A DNA stretch of 64,000 nt from Calothrix sp. NIES-4105 (GCF_002368415.1 NZ_AP018290.1:9663717-9727716), one strand, 5' to 3'; shown: positions 55,291 through 64,000, numbered from the stretch's first letter. The notes: generated from the sequence alone by a model not told the origin. Numbers and translations are program-made.

Positions 55291-56262
55291 TTAGCCCCTC
55301 TTATTAAGGGGGGTTGGGGGGATCAGAGATTTAATTTGCTTTTTAAACGAACTATACATATTATTGAACACAGCCATTTGTTTCTGGCGCCGCTTTTTAG
55401 CTGCTTGTTCTACATACCAATTCGACCATATTGAGTTGTCGAGATATTCGTAAAATAATTCTTTTTGCGGATGGCTACAGTTTTCGTTCCAAGGTTTCTC
55501 GCGCGTTGAGTAATGGATGATATATGCGTGTTCCCGCAGGTTATTATATTCTTCCTCACTAAATGGACTTTCTTGCCATGAACCAAACCGGAATAAATAA
55601 GGCATTTGGTTCCAACGCGCGTCAAGTTCTCCCCATTTGCCTGCCAAAACTGCGTTTAACCCGTCTTGGTCGAACCAGCGCACGTACTGTTTATAGTCGT
55701 TGAGATATTTAATTACTGCCAAACTTGTATTTTCTTGCCGCCATTTCTTTAAATTCAGTACTAGTACTCCTGAATTAAAATATTTACAATCAGCGGGAAT
55801 ACCGAGTTCTTGATAGTTTACCAAACCGCGCGCAGAGGAAACTAACGGAGCGCCCATATCCTGCACTGCTAGTAAATAATTGTCTCCAATATCTTGATTC
55901 CACAGTGCTTCAATATCACTGCGAACGATTACATCGCTATCTATATAAATTGCTTTTTCAATTTCGTTAGGTAAAAACGCTGGAATTAGGAGCCGATAAT
56001 AAGCAGCTATTGTTACACTAGATGAAATTTGCATGTTTTTGAACTGCGACCTGCGGGCTTTTATCCAAGTGACTTTGACTTGCTCAGATTGCAGGTTTTG
56101 AATTATCCGCTGTTTATTGGCGCTGCTAATTCCACCATCGATTATGTATAAAGACAAGTTCTGCGGATTTCGCATACTCGCAATAACCGAACGAGTAGTT
56201 GCTGCCAACGGCATCGAGTAGTTATCATCCGCAGCACATACTAGCACTATAGAGTTATGCAT
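55291..56262 (-). CDS. GT8-family glycosyltransferase (323 aa)
   Basis: Retaining GT8 transferase (LgtC/glycogenin type): NSIVLVCAADDNYSMPLAAT at the N-terminus, AYYRLLIPAFLP, the metal motif in KAIYIDSDVIVRSDIEALW, CKYFNSGVLVLNLKKW, WFDQDGLNAVLAGKWGELD and AYIIHYSTREKPW, all in the family order. It adds galactose- or glucose-type sugars, substrate unknown. The last dozen residues (LIPPTPLNKRG) derive from an intergenic repeat, so the original stop was probably lost. On the same strand as the polysaccharide operon but separated from it by gloB. Confidence 0.88.
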   Translation of the reverse strand: MHNSIVLVCAADDNYSMPLAATTRSVIASMRNPQNLSLYIIDGGISSANKQRIIQNLQSEQVKVTWIKARRSQFKNMQISSSVTIAAYYRLLIPAFLPNEIEKAIYIDSDVIVRSDIEALWNQDIGDNYLLAVQDMGAPLVSSARGLVNYQELGIPADCKYFNSGVLVLNLKKWRQENTSLAVIKYLNDYKQYVRWFDQDGLNAVLAGKWGELDARWNQMPYLFRFGSWQESPFSEEEYNNLREHAYIIHYSTREKPWNENCSHPQKELFYEYLDNSIWSNWYVEQAAKKRRQKQMAVFNNMYSSFKKQIKSLIPPTPLNKRG

Positions 56263-56896
56263 AGATTTTTAATGTTTAAATTTTAGTCAATTTAATTTAT
56301 ATACTGATAAGATAAGCGCAATATTGCACAATTATCATGGGATAAATACTTAATTTGATTAAAAATGTGATACAAAGTTGATTATGAACAGTTTATATTT
56401 TATCTATACATTTCTGCAACTTTCTATCGAAAATCAGCACTAAGTAAAATCATTAGATGCCGTGTTACTTTGGTTTAGCTTGGATAAATGACAAATTTTA
56501 ACTAAACAAGCTACTTTTTTATTTACTTCAGTATTTTTACCTTTCCATCCATCTAAGGGCTTAGTCATTAATTTAAATTAATAATAATAAGACTAATTCT
56601 GATTAGTTGATGTTGTTTTTGCGGTTTTTTTGAATTATTTTTAGGTAATTTACTAATTTACTCACAAAATATTCACTTAAAGGTTTTAACTTAAATGAAA
56701 GCGAATAATTTTTTAACAAGACTTAGTTTTCGTTTGAACTAACGCTCTATTTTACCGTAGGTTAAATGGTATTACTGACACGCAATGTATCCTAGTTTAC
56801 CTATGCTAAAAGCATTTGTTGGGTTTCGTTCTACCCAACCTACAACCGCAGTAAGCGACCATTGGTACAGTTCGGTAATTAATCAGGTTTAACAAA
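56263..56896. other. Intergenic region of about 630 bp
   Basis: AT-rich, with no gene seen. It has a TTGGGTTTCGTTCTACCCAA-type hairpin at about 56817-56850, shared with 44802. It holds the upstream parts of two divergent genes. Confidence 0.5.
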
Positions 56897-57223
56897 ATGA
56901 CTTATAAAATTCGTCGTTTCAAGAGTAAGGTTCAAGCGTGTAAAGGTATGGAAACTAATACAAGTGGGCAACTGCGAAAGCAAATACTTACTTTGAAGTC
57001 AGAAATAGAAAACCTAACTTTGGAATTGCGCTGCCAAAGCTTTGAGATGGCACAAATCAAGTCTTCCAGAGATGTAGAGCGGGAAATCAATTCTCTAATA
57101 ATGTCAGTGTTTGTAAGTAATAGTGATGAGAATCAGTTAAATGATAATTTAGCTTCGTTGGATGTGCTGATTAATACTTTTAGCAGAAAATTACTGGATG
57201 TTTTTCATCTTATTACTGAGTAA
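56897..57223 (+). CDS. Coiled-coil small protein (108 aa), hypothetical
   Basis: A basic head MTYKIRRFKSKVQACKG is followed by a predicted coiled coil (QLRKQILTLKSEIENLTLEL) and a helical tail (NLASLDVLINTFSRKLLDVF). No motif is recognised. Codon use is like resident genes; the ATG at 56897 has no strong Shine-Dalgarno. An internal ATG at 56949 gives a 90-residue alternative (METNTSGQLRK). Neighbours give no hint of function. Confidence 0.45.
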   Translation: MTYKIRRFKSKVQACKGMETNTSGQLRKQILTLKSEIENLTLELRCQSFEMAQIKSSRDVEREINSLIMSVFVSNSDENQLNDNLASLDVLINTFSRKLLDVFHLITE

Positions 57224-57268
57224 TAACTGCCTCAATACTGCAAGGGATAGCTAACAATACCAAAATTT

Positions 57269-57293
57269 GTAAGGTGGGCAATGCCCACCCTAC
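57269..57293. repeat. GTAAGGTGGGCA hairpin repeat, second copy
   Basis: GTAAGGTGGGCA and TGCCCACCCTAC: the inverse of the element at 40955. It lies 46 bp after the coiled-coil gene. Confidence 0.6.
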
Positions 57294-57488
57294 GCTTGGG
57301 ATAAGCATTACAAGCTCTTTTATTCTCAATAAGCTCGTGGTGCATTCCGGTCAGTTAACGTAAACGTAAGCGAAGCTTTCCCTTTACTGGTAGTTTTCCT
57401 TTATGGTAGCAAAACCCAACGTTCATAAGGTTTTGTTGGGTTCCACTTCGTTCCAGTGAAACCAGTGTATCCGGGAGCTTGTTTACGA

Positions 57489-57585
57489 GAGCATCCAATG
57501 AATGGCGGATAGAATTTTTGCTACAACCCATATAGTACGGTTTCTGGCGCCAAAAAATTATGTTTCTTCCATTCATTGGATGCTC
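57489..57585. repeat. 97-bp element with perfect 17-bp inverted ends
   Basis: GAGCATCCAATGAATGG at 57489-57505 and CCATTCATTGGATGCTC at 57569-57585 are exact reverse complements. The interior has a GGCGCC and no coding. It looks like a small non-autonomous element in the 660-bp gap before the PAS-CRP gene; the rest of that gap shows an AACCCAACG hairpin-type repeat near 57413-57450 and nothing else. Confidence 0.65.
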
Positions 57586-57897
57586 CCATACGTAGGTGCG
57601 TAGACTATTCAACGTCAAAGTAATTTATACTTATAGCAAGGGTAGCATTATGCTCACTGCTTCTACAACGTCCTTTAAGTTGTCAACCATGAAATGGATT
57701 TTGTGATCCGTACAACTCGTTACAAGATGCCTGCTGATTTATTAAACCTTCTAACTGATGTGCGAAGTCATAAAAATAATAAATTCTTCAATTTTACAAT
57801 ATTTTAATGAAATTATAGTGTTAAAATTTATTAAAATAATTAATAATGAAACAAATATAACAAATCTTAATAGTTAAAATCAATGATGGAAAAGAGA

Positions 57898-59073
57898 ATG
57901 GATATCAATCAAGCGGAACTTGACAAATTTGTTTATCGTACAGAGACGATGTACAAACGGTGGTCAGACTTGCTGCATGGAACGGCTTCACCAAGTAAGG
58001 TGGAAATATTACCCCAAGCATTAATGGAACTAGGTTCAGCTTCACAAACGTTACAAACCGCAACTGAAGAATTGCGCCAGCAGAATGATGAACTGACAAA
58101 AACGCGCGATTTACTTGAGATAGAACGTCAACGCTACAAAGACCTTTTTGATTTTGCACCAGATGCGTACTTAGTAACTGACTTAAACGGCAAAATTCAA
58201 GAAGCAAATCGTGCTTGTTCTGAACTTTTTTCTATTTCACCACAACATATAGTAAATAAACTTATTATTAGCTTTGTTACGTTAGATGACCGTCATAAAC
58301 TAAGGTGTCAAATTGTTAAGTTAACCAAAATGGAAAAAGTTGGTGAAATTATTATATGTTGCCAGAGAAGAGACGGTGAATTTTTTCATGCAGCTTTAAC
58401 CGCAGCTAGTGTTTGCAGCGCTCAAGGTAAAGTAACTGCGTTACGCTGGTTGATACGTGATATTACAGAGGAAAGAGCGAATTCAACACCACAAAGTAGC
58501 GACTTAGATTTGTCCAAAAATCGTCCTTTATATAAATATTGTAAACGCGAAACAGTGCCGCTTGGAAATGATATAATTTGGTACGTTCATCGCGGTTTAG
58601 TCAAGCTCAGTTCGGTTTCTGAAGCTGGAACAGAAATATTAGTTGGATTAGTTGGAGAAGGAATGGTGTTTGGCGCCAGTCTTACGGTACAGCAAATTTA
58701 TCAAGTTACAGCAATTTCGGATGTTGAATTGGTGCCAATAATGCAGAAAGAAATTGTCAATTCACCAAGTTTGAGTCATGCTATTTTACCTAAAATTAAG
58801 CAGCGATTGCAACAAACCGAATACTTTTTAGTAATTGCAGGTAGACTTAAAGTTGAAGATAGATTTTGGAATTTATTACAATATTTCAAGCAATATTTTG
58901 GTGAAACTACTCCAAAAGGAACTCGGATTAATATTCGCTTTACCCACGAAGAATTAGCTAGTGCTTGCTCTACTACGCGCGTTACAATTACTAGATTAAT
59001 TCAGAATTTGCAACAGAAGGAATTGATTAGTTTTGATGCCAAGCGGCACATTATTGTACATGGTGATTTATAA
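57898..59073 (+). CDS. PAS-CRP/FNR fusion transcription regulator (391 aa)
   Basis: N-terminal helical part, then a coiled coil (QTATEELRQQNDELTK), a PAS domain at about 80-200 (LFDFAPDAYLVTDLNGKIQE, LRWLIRDITEER), a cyclic-nucleotide-like beta-barrel at about 215-310 (YVHRGLVKLSSVSEAGTEIL) and a Crp-type helix-turn-helix near the end (FTHEELASACSTTRVTITRL). The cNMP pocket lacks an obvious R-x-S/T phosphate cassette, so the ligand may not be cAMP. I start at ATG 57898 (MDINQAELD) because GGAAAAGAG lies before it. It is a cytoplasmic DNA-binding regulator with an extra sensor; its targets are unknown. Confidence 0.85.
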   Translation: MDINQAELDKFVYRTETMYKRWSDLLHGTASPSKVEILPQALMELGSASQTLQTATEELRQQNDELTKTRDLLEIERQRYKDLFDFAPDAYLVTDLNGKIQEANRACSELFSISPQHIVNKLIISFVTLDDRHKLRCQIVKLTKMEKVGEIIICCQRRDGEFFHAALTAASVCSAQGKVTALRWLIRDITEERANSTPQSSDLDLSKNRPLYKYCKRETVPLGNDIIWYVHRGLVKLSSVSEAGTEILVGLVGEGMVFGASLTVQQIYQVTAISDVELVPIMQKEIVNSPSLSHAILPKIKQRLQQTEYFLVIAGRLKVEDRFWNLLQYFKQYFGETTPKGTRINIRFTHEELASACSTTRVTITRLIQNLQQKELISFDAKRHIIVHGDL

Positions 59074-59103
59074 CGTAGAGACGCGAAATTTCGCGTCTCT
59101 ACA
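59074..59103. terminator. Dispersed CGTAGAGACGCG palindrome between converging genes
   Basis: CGTAGAGACGCGAAA pairs with TTTCGCGTCTCTACA. It begins right after the PAS-CRP stop and ends two bases before the stop of the GH65 fusion, so it almost certainly serves as a two-way terminator. Confidence 0.75.
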
Positions 59104-59105
59104 TT

Positions 59106-62006
59106 TTAAGAATGTTGCAATAAAGCTGCTAATTTGGCTTGTAAATCTTGCCAGTGAACATTTTCCAGACTAGGTAAAACAATTTCAGCTAATCCGACCC
59201 TTTCTTGTGGCCCCAAACCAACAGCTATCATTCCTCCTGCTTGCGCTGCTTCAATACCTGCTGCCGCATCTTCAACGACGATACACTCATGTGGCGCCAA
59301 CCCAAGTTCTTTGGCTGCGAATAAAAATAAATCAGGCGCCGGTTTTGGTTCAGTAACGCTGAAACCATCAGCGATAACGTCCATATATTTAGCTATTCCC
59401 AATTTCTCAACTACTGGACGTGCGTTTTTACTTGCGGAACCTAGCGCTATTTTAATCCCCGCACTGCGTAACTCTTCAAGTAAATCTAGCGCCCCTGGCA
59501 ATAAATCTTTAGGTGAAATATTTTCGATGGATTCTACATAGTAGCGGTTTTTACGCTCCATCATTTCTTGTATTTGGTCTTCAGAATAATGCTTGTCGCC
59601 AATAATTTTAAGTAATGAGCCACGACGAGATACTCCCCGCAGTTCTTCGTTGGCTTCGCGGTTAAATGGCAACTTTTCTTCATCAGCGAGTTTTTGCCAA
59701 GCTAGATAATGATACTCGGCAGTATCTGTTATGACTCCATCTAAATCAAAGATTACACCTTTGATGTTTGATTGTGACGAATCGAGATTTTGTGCTTCCA
59801 TATTTGTATTTTCTGCCTTCAAGTCAAATTCGTGCCAATCACCCCGCCAATTGATTTTAAATTGTAACCGCTTCCAGCCTGATGGTAAATGTGCTGTCGC
59901 GACGGGTCCCTCAGCTGTCAGCTTAATACCACCAAAACCGAATACAACAGCTTGCCATATTCCACCTGCACTGGCGCCGTGTATTCCTTCATGAGCATTA
60001 CCGCGTACATCTTCGATATCAACCATTGCCGCTTGCATGAAGTATTGATACGCTTCATCAGCTTTTCCTAAATCGGATGCTAAAATCGCGTGAATCGCTG
60101 GGCCAAGCGAGGAACCGTAGGTAATATCGGTACGAGGTGCGTAGTAATTCCAGTTTTTCTCTAATATTTCTAATGAGTAAGGAAACTCTTGTGATTCGCG
60201 CATTAAGTAAAGCAACATTAAAACGTCGGGTTGTTTTAATACCTGACGTCTATTGGCGCCTTCGATGCTAAGAATCGTTTGCATCGACTTAGTACGCGGT
60301 TCATAATCAGCCAGATTAATATCTTCAAGTTTGAAAAATCCATCTGCCTGTTCGATGAGTTTCGTGTTTGGGTCGTAGGGAATTACTAAGTTCGCGATAA
60401 TATCTTGCCAACGTAGGCGCCGACTTAAAGTCAACTGTAATCTAGTTTCGAGTTCTTTGGCTTTATCAGGATATTTTTCGCGTAACCAGTCTTGAGTTGC
60501 GATAGCTTTTTCTAAATGCCACTGCACCAATCGGTTAGTAAAAGCATTATTATTTGCTAACTCGTGATACTCATCGGCGCCGATTACACCGCGAATTTCG
60601 TACTTTTCATTCTTAGTACTATATTCAACGCGACTTCCCCAAAATACTGCTGTGTCCAGAATAATTTCGGCGCCGTAATCACGCATCCAGTCATCATCAC
60701 CCGTAACTAGCCAATATGACCATACAGCGTAAACAACATCAGCGCTAATATGGATTTCACGGTCACGGCACCATATCCGAATATCTTCGCCATATGGGTC
60801 ATTCGGTGGCAACCAACGTGGGGTAACTTCATCACCCGTATCCGCACTTTCCCACGAATACATTGCACCTTTATATCCGTAGTGAACTGCTTTACGTCGG
60901 GCGCCACCAATTGTGTGGTAACGGTATGTAAGTAAGTTACGTGCTAATTCCGGCTGTGTGTAGATGAAAAACGGCAGGATAAATATTTCTGTATCCCAGA
61001 ATACATGTCCGCGATAGCCAAATCCTGATAAAGTCTTAGCGGCAATACTCACGCGGTCATCATGTTTAGGCGCCGCAATTAATAATTGAAAAAGATTATA
61101 GCGAACTGCGAGTGCCGCACGAACATCTCCTTCAATCGCAATATCACTTTTATCCCATGCTTCTTCCCATGCCAAAGAATGTTCTTTTAACAAAGTTGGG
61201 TATAAAGGTAAATCAGCTAATTGCTGTTGTGCCGCTTGAATTGGGTTTTCTACATCCCTAGAAGTAAAAAATGTTACTAATTTATCAACAGTAACAGCTT
61301 GTCCAGAAGTCGCTTGAAACGAAGTTATAACAGTAGGGTATCCGGGTGGATTTGTCACAATTACCGATGCTTCGGCGCCTGAGACATTCATAGAAAGACC
61401 CATACCGAGGGTAATACGCGAGTTGCGAGTCCTGAGATTCAACCACGCAGCTTTATTTGCACTGCCTTGGTCGATTAATTCCCAGTGGTTAAACCCTTGG
61501 TTCTCAGGGTATCCGCTAATACTCGCTTGCACCTCAATTAACCCATCAAAATCAACTGGCTTAACTTGACAGCGCAGTGCTGTTACATGTTCAGAAGCTA
61601 AACTAGCAAACCGCTCAAATTGCAAGTCTACAGTTTTTCCACCAAGCGAACGCCACCGTACAAACCGACTTAAAATACCGCGTCGCAAATCAAGCTTTCG
61701 TTCATAGCTAATTATTTCACCCCTATCCATACGAAAGCGTTCCCCATCAATTGTTATTGATAGCGGCAACCAATCAGGACAGTTAGCAAGTTCAGTGTAA
61801 ACAATTGGCACATCGTCAAACACACCGTGAAGTAAAGTCGCAGGTGTCGCGCGCGAGTAACCTTCTTCAAATGTGCCGCGCGTACCAAGATAACCATTAC
61901 CAATTGTAAAAACAGTTTCACGGTGGTGAATTTTATCTGGGTCAAATCGAGTTTCGATTAATGACCAATCAGTATAAATAAAATCAAGATTAGTATTTAC
62001 ATCCAT
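59106..62006 (-). CDS. GH65 disaccharide phosphorylase fused to beta-phosphoglucomutase (966 aa)
   Basis: Residues 1 to about 740 form a GH65 inverting phosphorylase (trehalose/kojibiose/maltose type): HHRETVFTIGNGYLGTRGTF, FWDTEIFILPFF, and the catalytic acid Glu479 in GVIGADEYHEL. Residues about 745-960 form a HAD-family beta-phosphoglucomutase: nucleophile Asp754 and acid Asp756 in GVIFDLDGVITDTAEYH, the cap RGVSRRGSLLKI, KIALGSASKN and the motif ECIVVEDAAAGIEAA. One chain can thus cleave a disaccharide with phosphate to beta-glucose 1-phosphate and turn that into glucose 6-phosphate. The disaccharide cannot be fixed by eye. It lies 239 bp downstream of sucrose synthase on the same strand. 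Confidence 0.92.
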   Translation of the reverse strand: MDVNTNLDFIYTDWSLIETRFDPDKIHHRETVFTIGNGYLGTRGTFEEGYSRATPATLLHGVFDDVPIVYTELANCPDWLPLSITIDGERFRMDRGEIISYERKLDLRRGILSRFVRWRSLGGKTVDLQFERFASLASEHVTALRCQVKPVDFDGLIEVQASISGYPENQGFNHWELIDQGSANKAAWLNLRTRNSRITLGMGLSMNVSGAEASVIVTNPPGYPTVITSFQATSGQAVTVDKLVTFFTSRDVENPIQAAQQQLADLPLYPTLLKEHSLAWEEAWDKSDIAIEGDVRAALAVRYNLFQLLIAAPKHDDRVSIAAKTLSGFGYRGHVFWDTEIFILPFFIYTQPELARNLLTYRYHTIGGARRKAVHYGYKGAMYSWESADTGDEVTPRWLPPNDPYGEDIRIWCRDREIHISADVVYAVWSYWLVTGDDDWMRDYGAEIILDTAVFWGSRVEYSTKNEKYEIRGVIGADEYHELANNNAFTNRLVQWHLEKAIATQDWLREKYPDKAKELETRLQLTLSRRLRWQDIIANLVIPYDPNTKLIEQADGFFKLEDINLADYEPRTKSMQTILSIEGANRRQVLKQPDVLMLLYLMRESQEFPYSLEILEKNWNYYAPRTDITYGSSLGPAIHAILASDLGKADEAYQYFMQAAMVDIEDVRGNAHEGIHGASAGGIWQAVVFGFGGIKLTAEGPVATAHLPSGWKRLQFKINWRGDWHEFDLKAENTNMEAQNLDSSQSNIKGVIFDLDGVITDTAEYHYLAWQKLADEEKLPFNREANEELRGVSRRGSLLKIIGDKHYSEDQIQEMMERKNRYYVESIENISPKDLLPGALDLLEELRSAGIKIALGSASKNARPVVEKLGIAKYMDVIADGFSVTEPKPAPDLFLFAAKELGLAPHECIVVEDAAAGIEAAQAGGMIAVGLGPQERVGLAEIVLPSLENVHWQDLQAKLAALLQHS

Positions 62007-62202
62007 CGGCAGTGCTTTCCTTATAAGATTAGTTAGAAGTTAGGAGGGGCGGGTTTAGTTATATCCTGGTAAATAATCGGAAATTTTGGTGAACCCGCCC
62101 GTACAGTTAGCAGTGAATAGTTAGGAGTTAGGAGTAGGCTGGCAAAAGCCACCTTACAAGTTAGGACAAGTTAGGGGTTTTTAATAGTTAAAAGTTTCAA
62201 CT

Positions 62203-62240
62203 CCTAACTCATAACTCATAACTCATAACTCCTAACTCAT
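62203..62240. repeat. Heptamer (AACTCAT)n tandem repeat
   Basis: CTAACTCATAACTCATAACT and onward: about five units of a 7-mer, ending near the sucrose synthase stop. With GAGTTAGGAGTTAGGAG at about 62116-62133 it can form an inverted structure. Short tandem heptamers are typical of filamentous cyanobacteria. Confidence 0.8.
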
Positions 62241-62245
62241 AGTCT

Positions 62246-64000
62246 TTACCTTTGCATGTGCTGTTCCAGAATTTTTTCAGCTCTGGGTTTGAACACTAAA
62301 TAGTATAAAGTTTCGAGGTAGCGCGCCCTGGCTTCACGGTTTTCTGGGGTGACATAATCCCAGAAACGGTAGATTTTGGAGATTAGCAGCAATTGCTTTG
62401 AATGCAAGCTCCAGTTATATTTGTTACGCACTCTGTCGATTGCCCGCGTAGAAATTTCATGCCAGTATTGGGGATTCGTATCACATTCATATAGAAAATG
62501 TAATACTTTTTTAGCTGTTCCTTCGTAGTCGGTTGGGTTAATTTGGAACTTATCTACGTCTTCGATAATTTCGGAGGCGCCGCCAAATTGGGTGGCAAAG
62601 GTGGGGAGTCCAGAAATCATCGCTTCGAGTAAAGTTCGTCCGAAGGCTTCAAAGCGGGCAAAGTGAACAAAAATTCCTCGACAATCTGCAACCGCACGAT
62701 ACGCTTCGCCTAGTTCCATATTTGAAAGGCGAATACCTACCCAGCGAATATGACTATGTAAATTGTACTGGTTAATTATTTCGCGCAGTTTTTCAATTTC
62801 TGCTGCTTCTTCAGGATGGGTCGCTTGTTCTGGACTAAATTTGCTTGTAACCAATATTAAGTTACAGCGTTCTTGGAGTTCTTTGCTTTTACCAAAGCAC
62901 TCTGCTAACCCGGTAAGATTTTTGGTTGAGTTAATTGGAGCAACCGCTAAAAGAGGAGTTTTTTTGGGGTTTTCCAAACTACCTAGTATGCTAGGGTCAG
63001 AGCGCAAAAACATTAGTTCATGAATTGTACTGCGCGCTTCTCTGTCCCGGTCTTCGCTTTGGTTGTAAGGAAAGAAGATGTTTTCGTTTACTCCAGGTGG
63101 CACCATATTAAATTTGGGATTGAATAAATCTATCCCATCTACAACGTGGTAAAGCTGGGGCATTGTAAAACATTTGTACGATTCGTATTGCCCCATGCTG
63201 TCGGGAGTACCAACAATTTCTTGGTATGACGAACTAATAATAAAGTCCGCCGCATTCATGCTAATTAAGTCAGCAGTAAACTGAGCGCTGAAATGATATC
63301 TATCCTCTAAATCTTGCCAGTACAGGTTACTAAACAGGTATTTGGGTTTTTCTAGCGAGTGGGCAATATTGCAATGTGCTGCTTTTAGGCGCCGTGATAG
63401 TAGAAACGCGACTAAATTACCGTCGCTGTAGTTACCGATAATTAAATTGGGGTTGCCTTTAAATTCTGCGACTAACTGACGTTCAGCTTCGAGAGCAAAC
63501 GATTCTAAGTAAGGCCAAATTTCAAACTTGGAAATCCAGTTTTGTGTGACGTTTGGATTGAAATCAGCGAATGGAACCCGTAATATCCATCCATTTTCCG
63601 TTCCTTGCAGTTTTTCCAATCTGAGATTACAAGCAGTTCCTTCGCAATTGGGGATCAACCGAGTTAATATTATTACTTTTGGCTGAATTCCAAGTACGTC
63701 GAGTCCAGCTAGTTTAACATCTTCACGTAACTTCGCTTCTAAACTGCGCGCTTGTTCCAAAACATACATAACTTGACCAGCAGTTTCTGGGCGCCCAACT
63801 ACACCTTCTTGACCAACCCATCCGTGAATTGATACCAAGACTACACGAAATATTGCCGGAACGCGCGTAACAAACGCTTCTAAAATTGCTGGTTCTGGGT
63901 CACTAACTAAACGGTTAAATAGTTCAAAGGTTTCTCGAACGCGACTTGCTGTATTTCCCCAACCGGGTTCAAAACCAAGCGACTGTAAATCAAAGCGAAA
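62246..64000 (-). CDS. sus: Sucrose synthase (C-terminal 585 codons; 5' part outside window)
   Basis: The frame is open to the window's right edge. The visible part has FEPGWGNTASRVRETFELFN, VVLVSIHGWVGQEGVVGRPE and GGQ-type donor loop region, then the GT-B core: NLIIGNYSDGNLVAFLLSRR, CNIAHSLEKPKYLFSN, VVDGIDLFNPKFNMVPPGVN and the nucleotide-binding RFEAFGRTLLEAMISGLPTF with the E-x7-E pattern, then ATQFGGASEIIED. The order matches plant and cyanobacterial sucrose synthases. It cleaves sucrose with UDP or ADP to nucleotide glucose and fructose. In heterocyst-forming cyanobacteria this enzyme links sucrose import to glycan and glycogen synthesis; that this strain forms heterocysts is inference. 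The GH65/beta-PGM gene follows downstream. Confidence 0.93.
   Translation of the reverse strand, partial: FRFDLQSLGFEPGWGNTASRVRETFELFNRLVSDPEPAILEAFVTRVPAIFRVVLVSIHGWVGQEGVVGRPETAGQVMYVLEQARSLEAKLREDVKLAGLDVLGIQPKVIILTRLIPNCEGTACNLRLEKLQGTENGWILRVPFADFNPNVTQNWISKFEIWPYLESFALEAERQLVAEFKGNPNLIIGNYSDGNLVAFLLSRRLKAAHCNIAHSLEKPKYLFSNLYWQDLEDRYHFSAQFTADLISMNAADFIISSSYQEIVGTPDSMGQYESYKCFTMPQLYHVVDGIDLFNPKFNMVPPGVNENIFFPYNQSEDRDREARSTIHELMFLRSDPSILGSLENPKKTPLLAVAPINSTKNLTGLAECFGKSKELQERCNLILVTSKFSPEQATHPEEAAEIEKLREIINQYNLHSHIRWVGIRLSNMELGEAYRAVADCRGIFVHFARFEAFGRTLLEAMISGLPTFATQFGGASEIIEDVDKFQINPTDYEGTAKKVLHFLYECDTNPQYWHEISTRAIDRVRNKYNWSLHSKQLLLISKIYRFWDYVTPENREARARYLETLYYLVFKPRAEKILEQHMQR

Overview
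The window looks like chromosomal DNA from a large-genome filamentous (Nostocales-like) cyanobacterium. The evidence is protein content: DUF928 proteins, a CHASE2 kinase, TPR-CHAT proteins, a COP23-family protein, NB-ARC/TPR remnants, sucrose synthase next to a GH65/beta-phosphoglucomutase fusion, and many short dispersed hairpins. Base composition is AT-rich (about 38-40% GC by eye). The usual cyanobacterial palindrome GCGATCGC was not seen. Instead GGCGCC is scattered through almost every resident gene (about 90 copies by hand tally), with CGCGCG/GCGCGC also frequent, so this genome seems to use an alternate highly iterated palindrome.

Layout. 1-6.3 kb: a CHASE2 histidine kinase (cut by the window edge), two DUF928 paralogs and an intact TPR-CHAT protease-like protein. 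6.3-18.3 kb: mixed housekeeping and accessory genes (GT39-like membrane glycosyltransferase, DUF1003, COP23 family, PstS-like binding protein, EF-G paralog, OGFr-domain protein, vWA-like protein, retropepsin-like protease), with a decayed TnpB-like gene, a MITE and a HigA remnant. 18.4-20.5 kb: a NarL-type two-component set in which a short membrane protein carries a HisKA_3-like helix without the phospho-accepting His. 21.1-22.4 kb: an ISL3-type insertion sequence inactivated by one in-frame stop. 22.5-26.4 kb: a tight HEPN / KGG-ParA-like / P-loop ATPase operon beside an internally deleted DUF499 remnant, which I read as an old defence-type island. 26.7-36.8 kb: secreted small proteins, a decayed second TPR-CHAT gene, GH29 fucosidase, a truncated NB-ARC/TPR gene fused head to head with a truncated ferritin-like gene, UppS and a PD-(D/E)XK protein. 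37.2-40.9 kb: a 1257-residue hybrid kinase with an expanded in-frame repeat linker. 41-44.8 kb: a ParB-like pseudogene, betagamma-crystallin, RDD protein and small regulators. 44.8-53.4 kb: a one-strand polysaccharide operon (five glycosyltransferases or glycosyltransferase-like genes, one broken paralog, and an ABC exporter with a histidine-kinase-like C-terminal helix). 53.7-59.1 kb: GloB, GT8 and a PAS-CRP regulator. 59.1-64 kb: a GH65/beta-PGM fusion and sucrose synthase.

How the genes work together. The 44.8-53.4 kb operon plausibly builds and exports a cell-surface glycan; the GT8 and GT39-like genes may be auxiliary. Sucrose synthase and the GH65/beta-PGM fusion form a disaccharide-breakdown module giving nucleotide sugar and glucose 6-phosphate. 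The HEPN/KGG/ATPase operon is the best candidate for an undescribed system; its middle gene reads as frameshifted here. At least nine genes are broken by stops, frameshifts or deletions, so the region is either actively decaying or carries assembly errors; this should be settled before biology is built on any one lesion.
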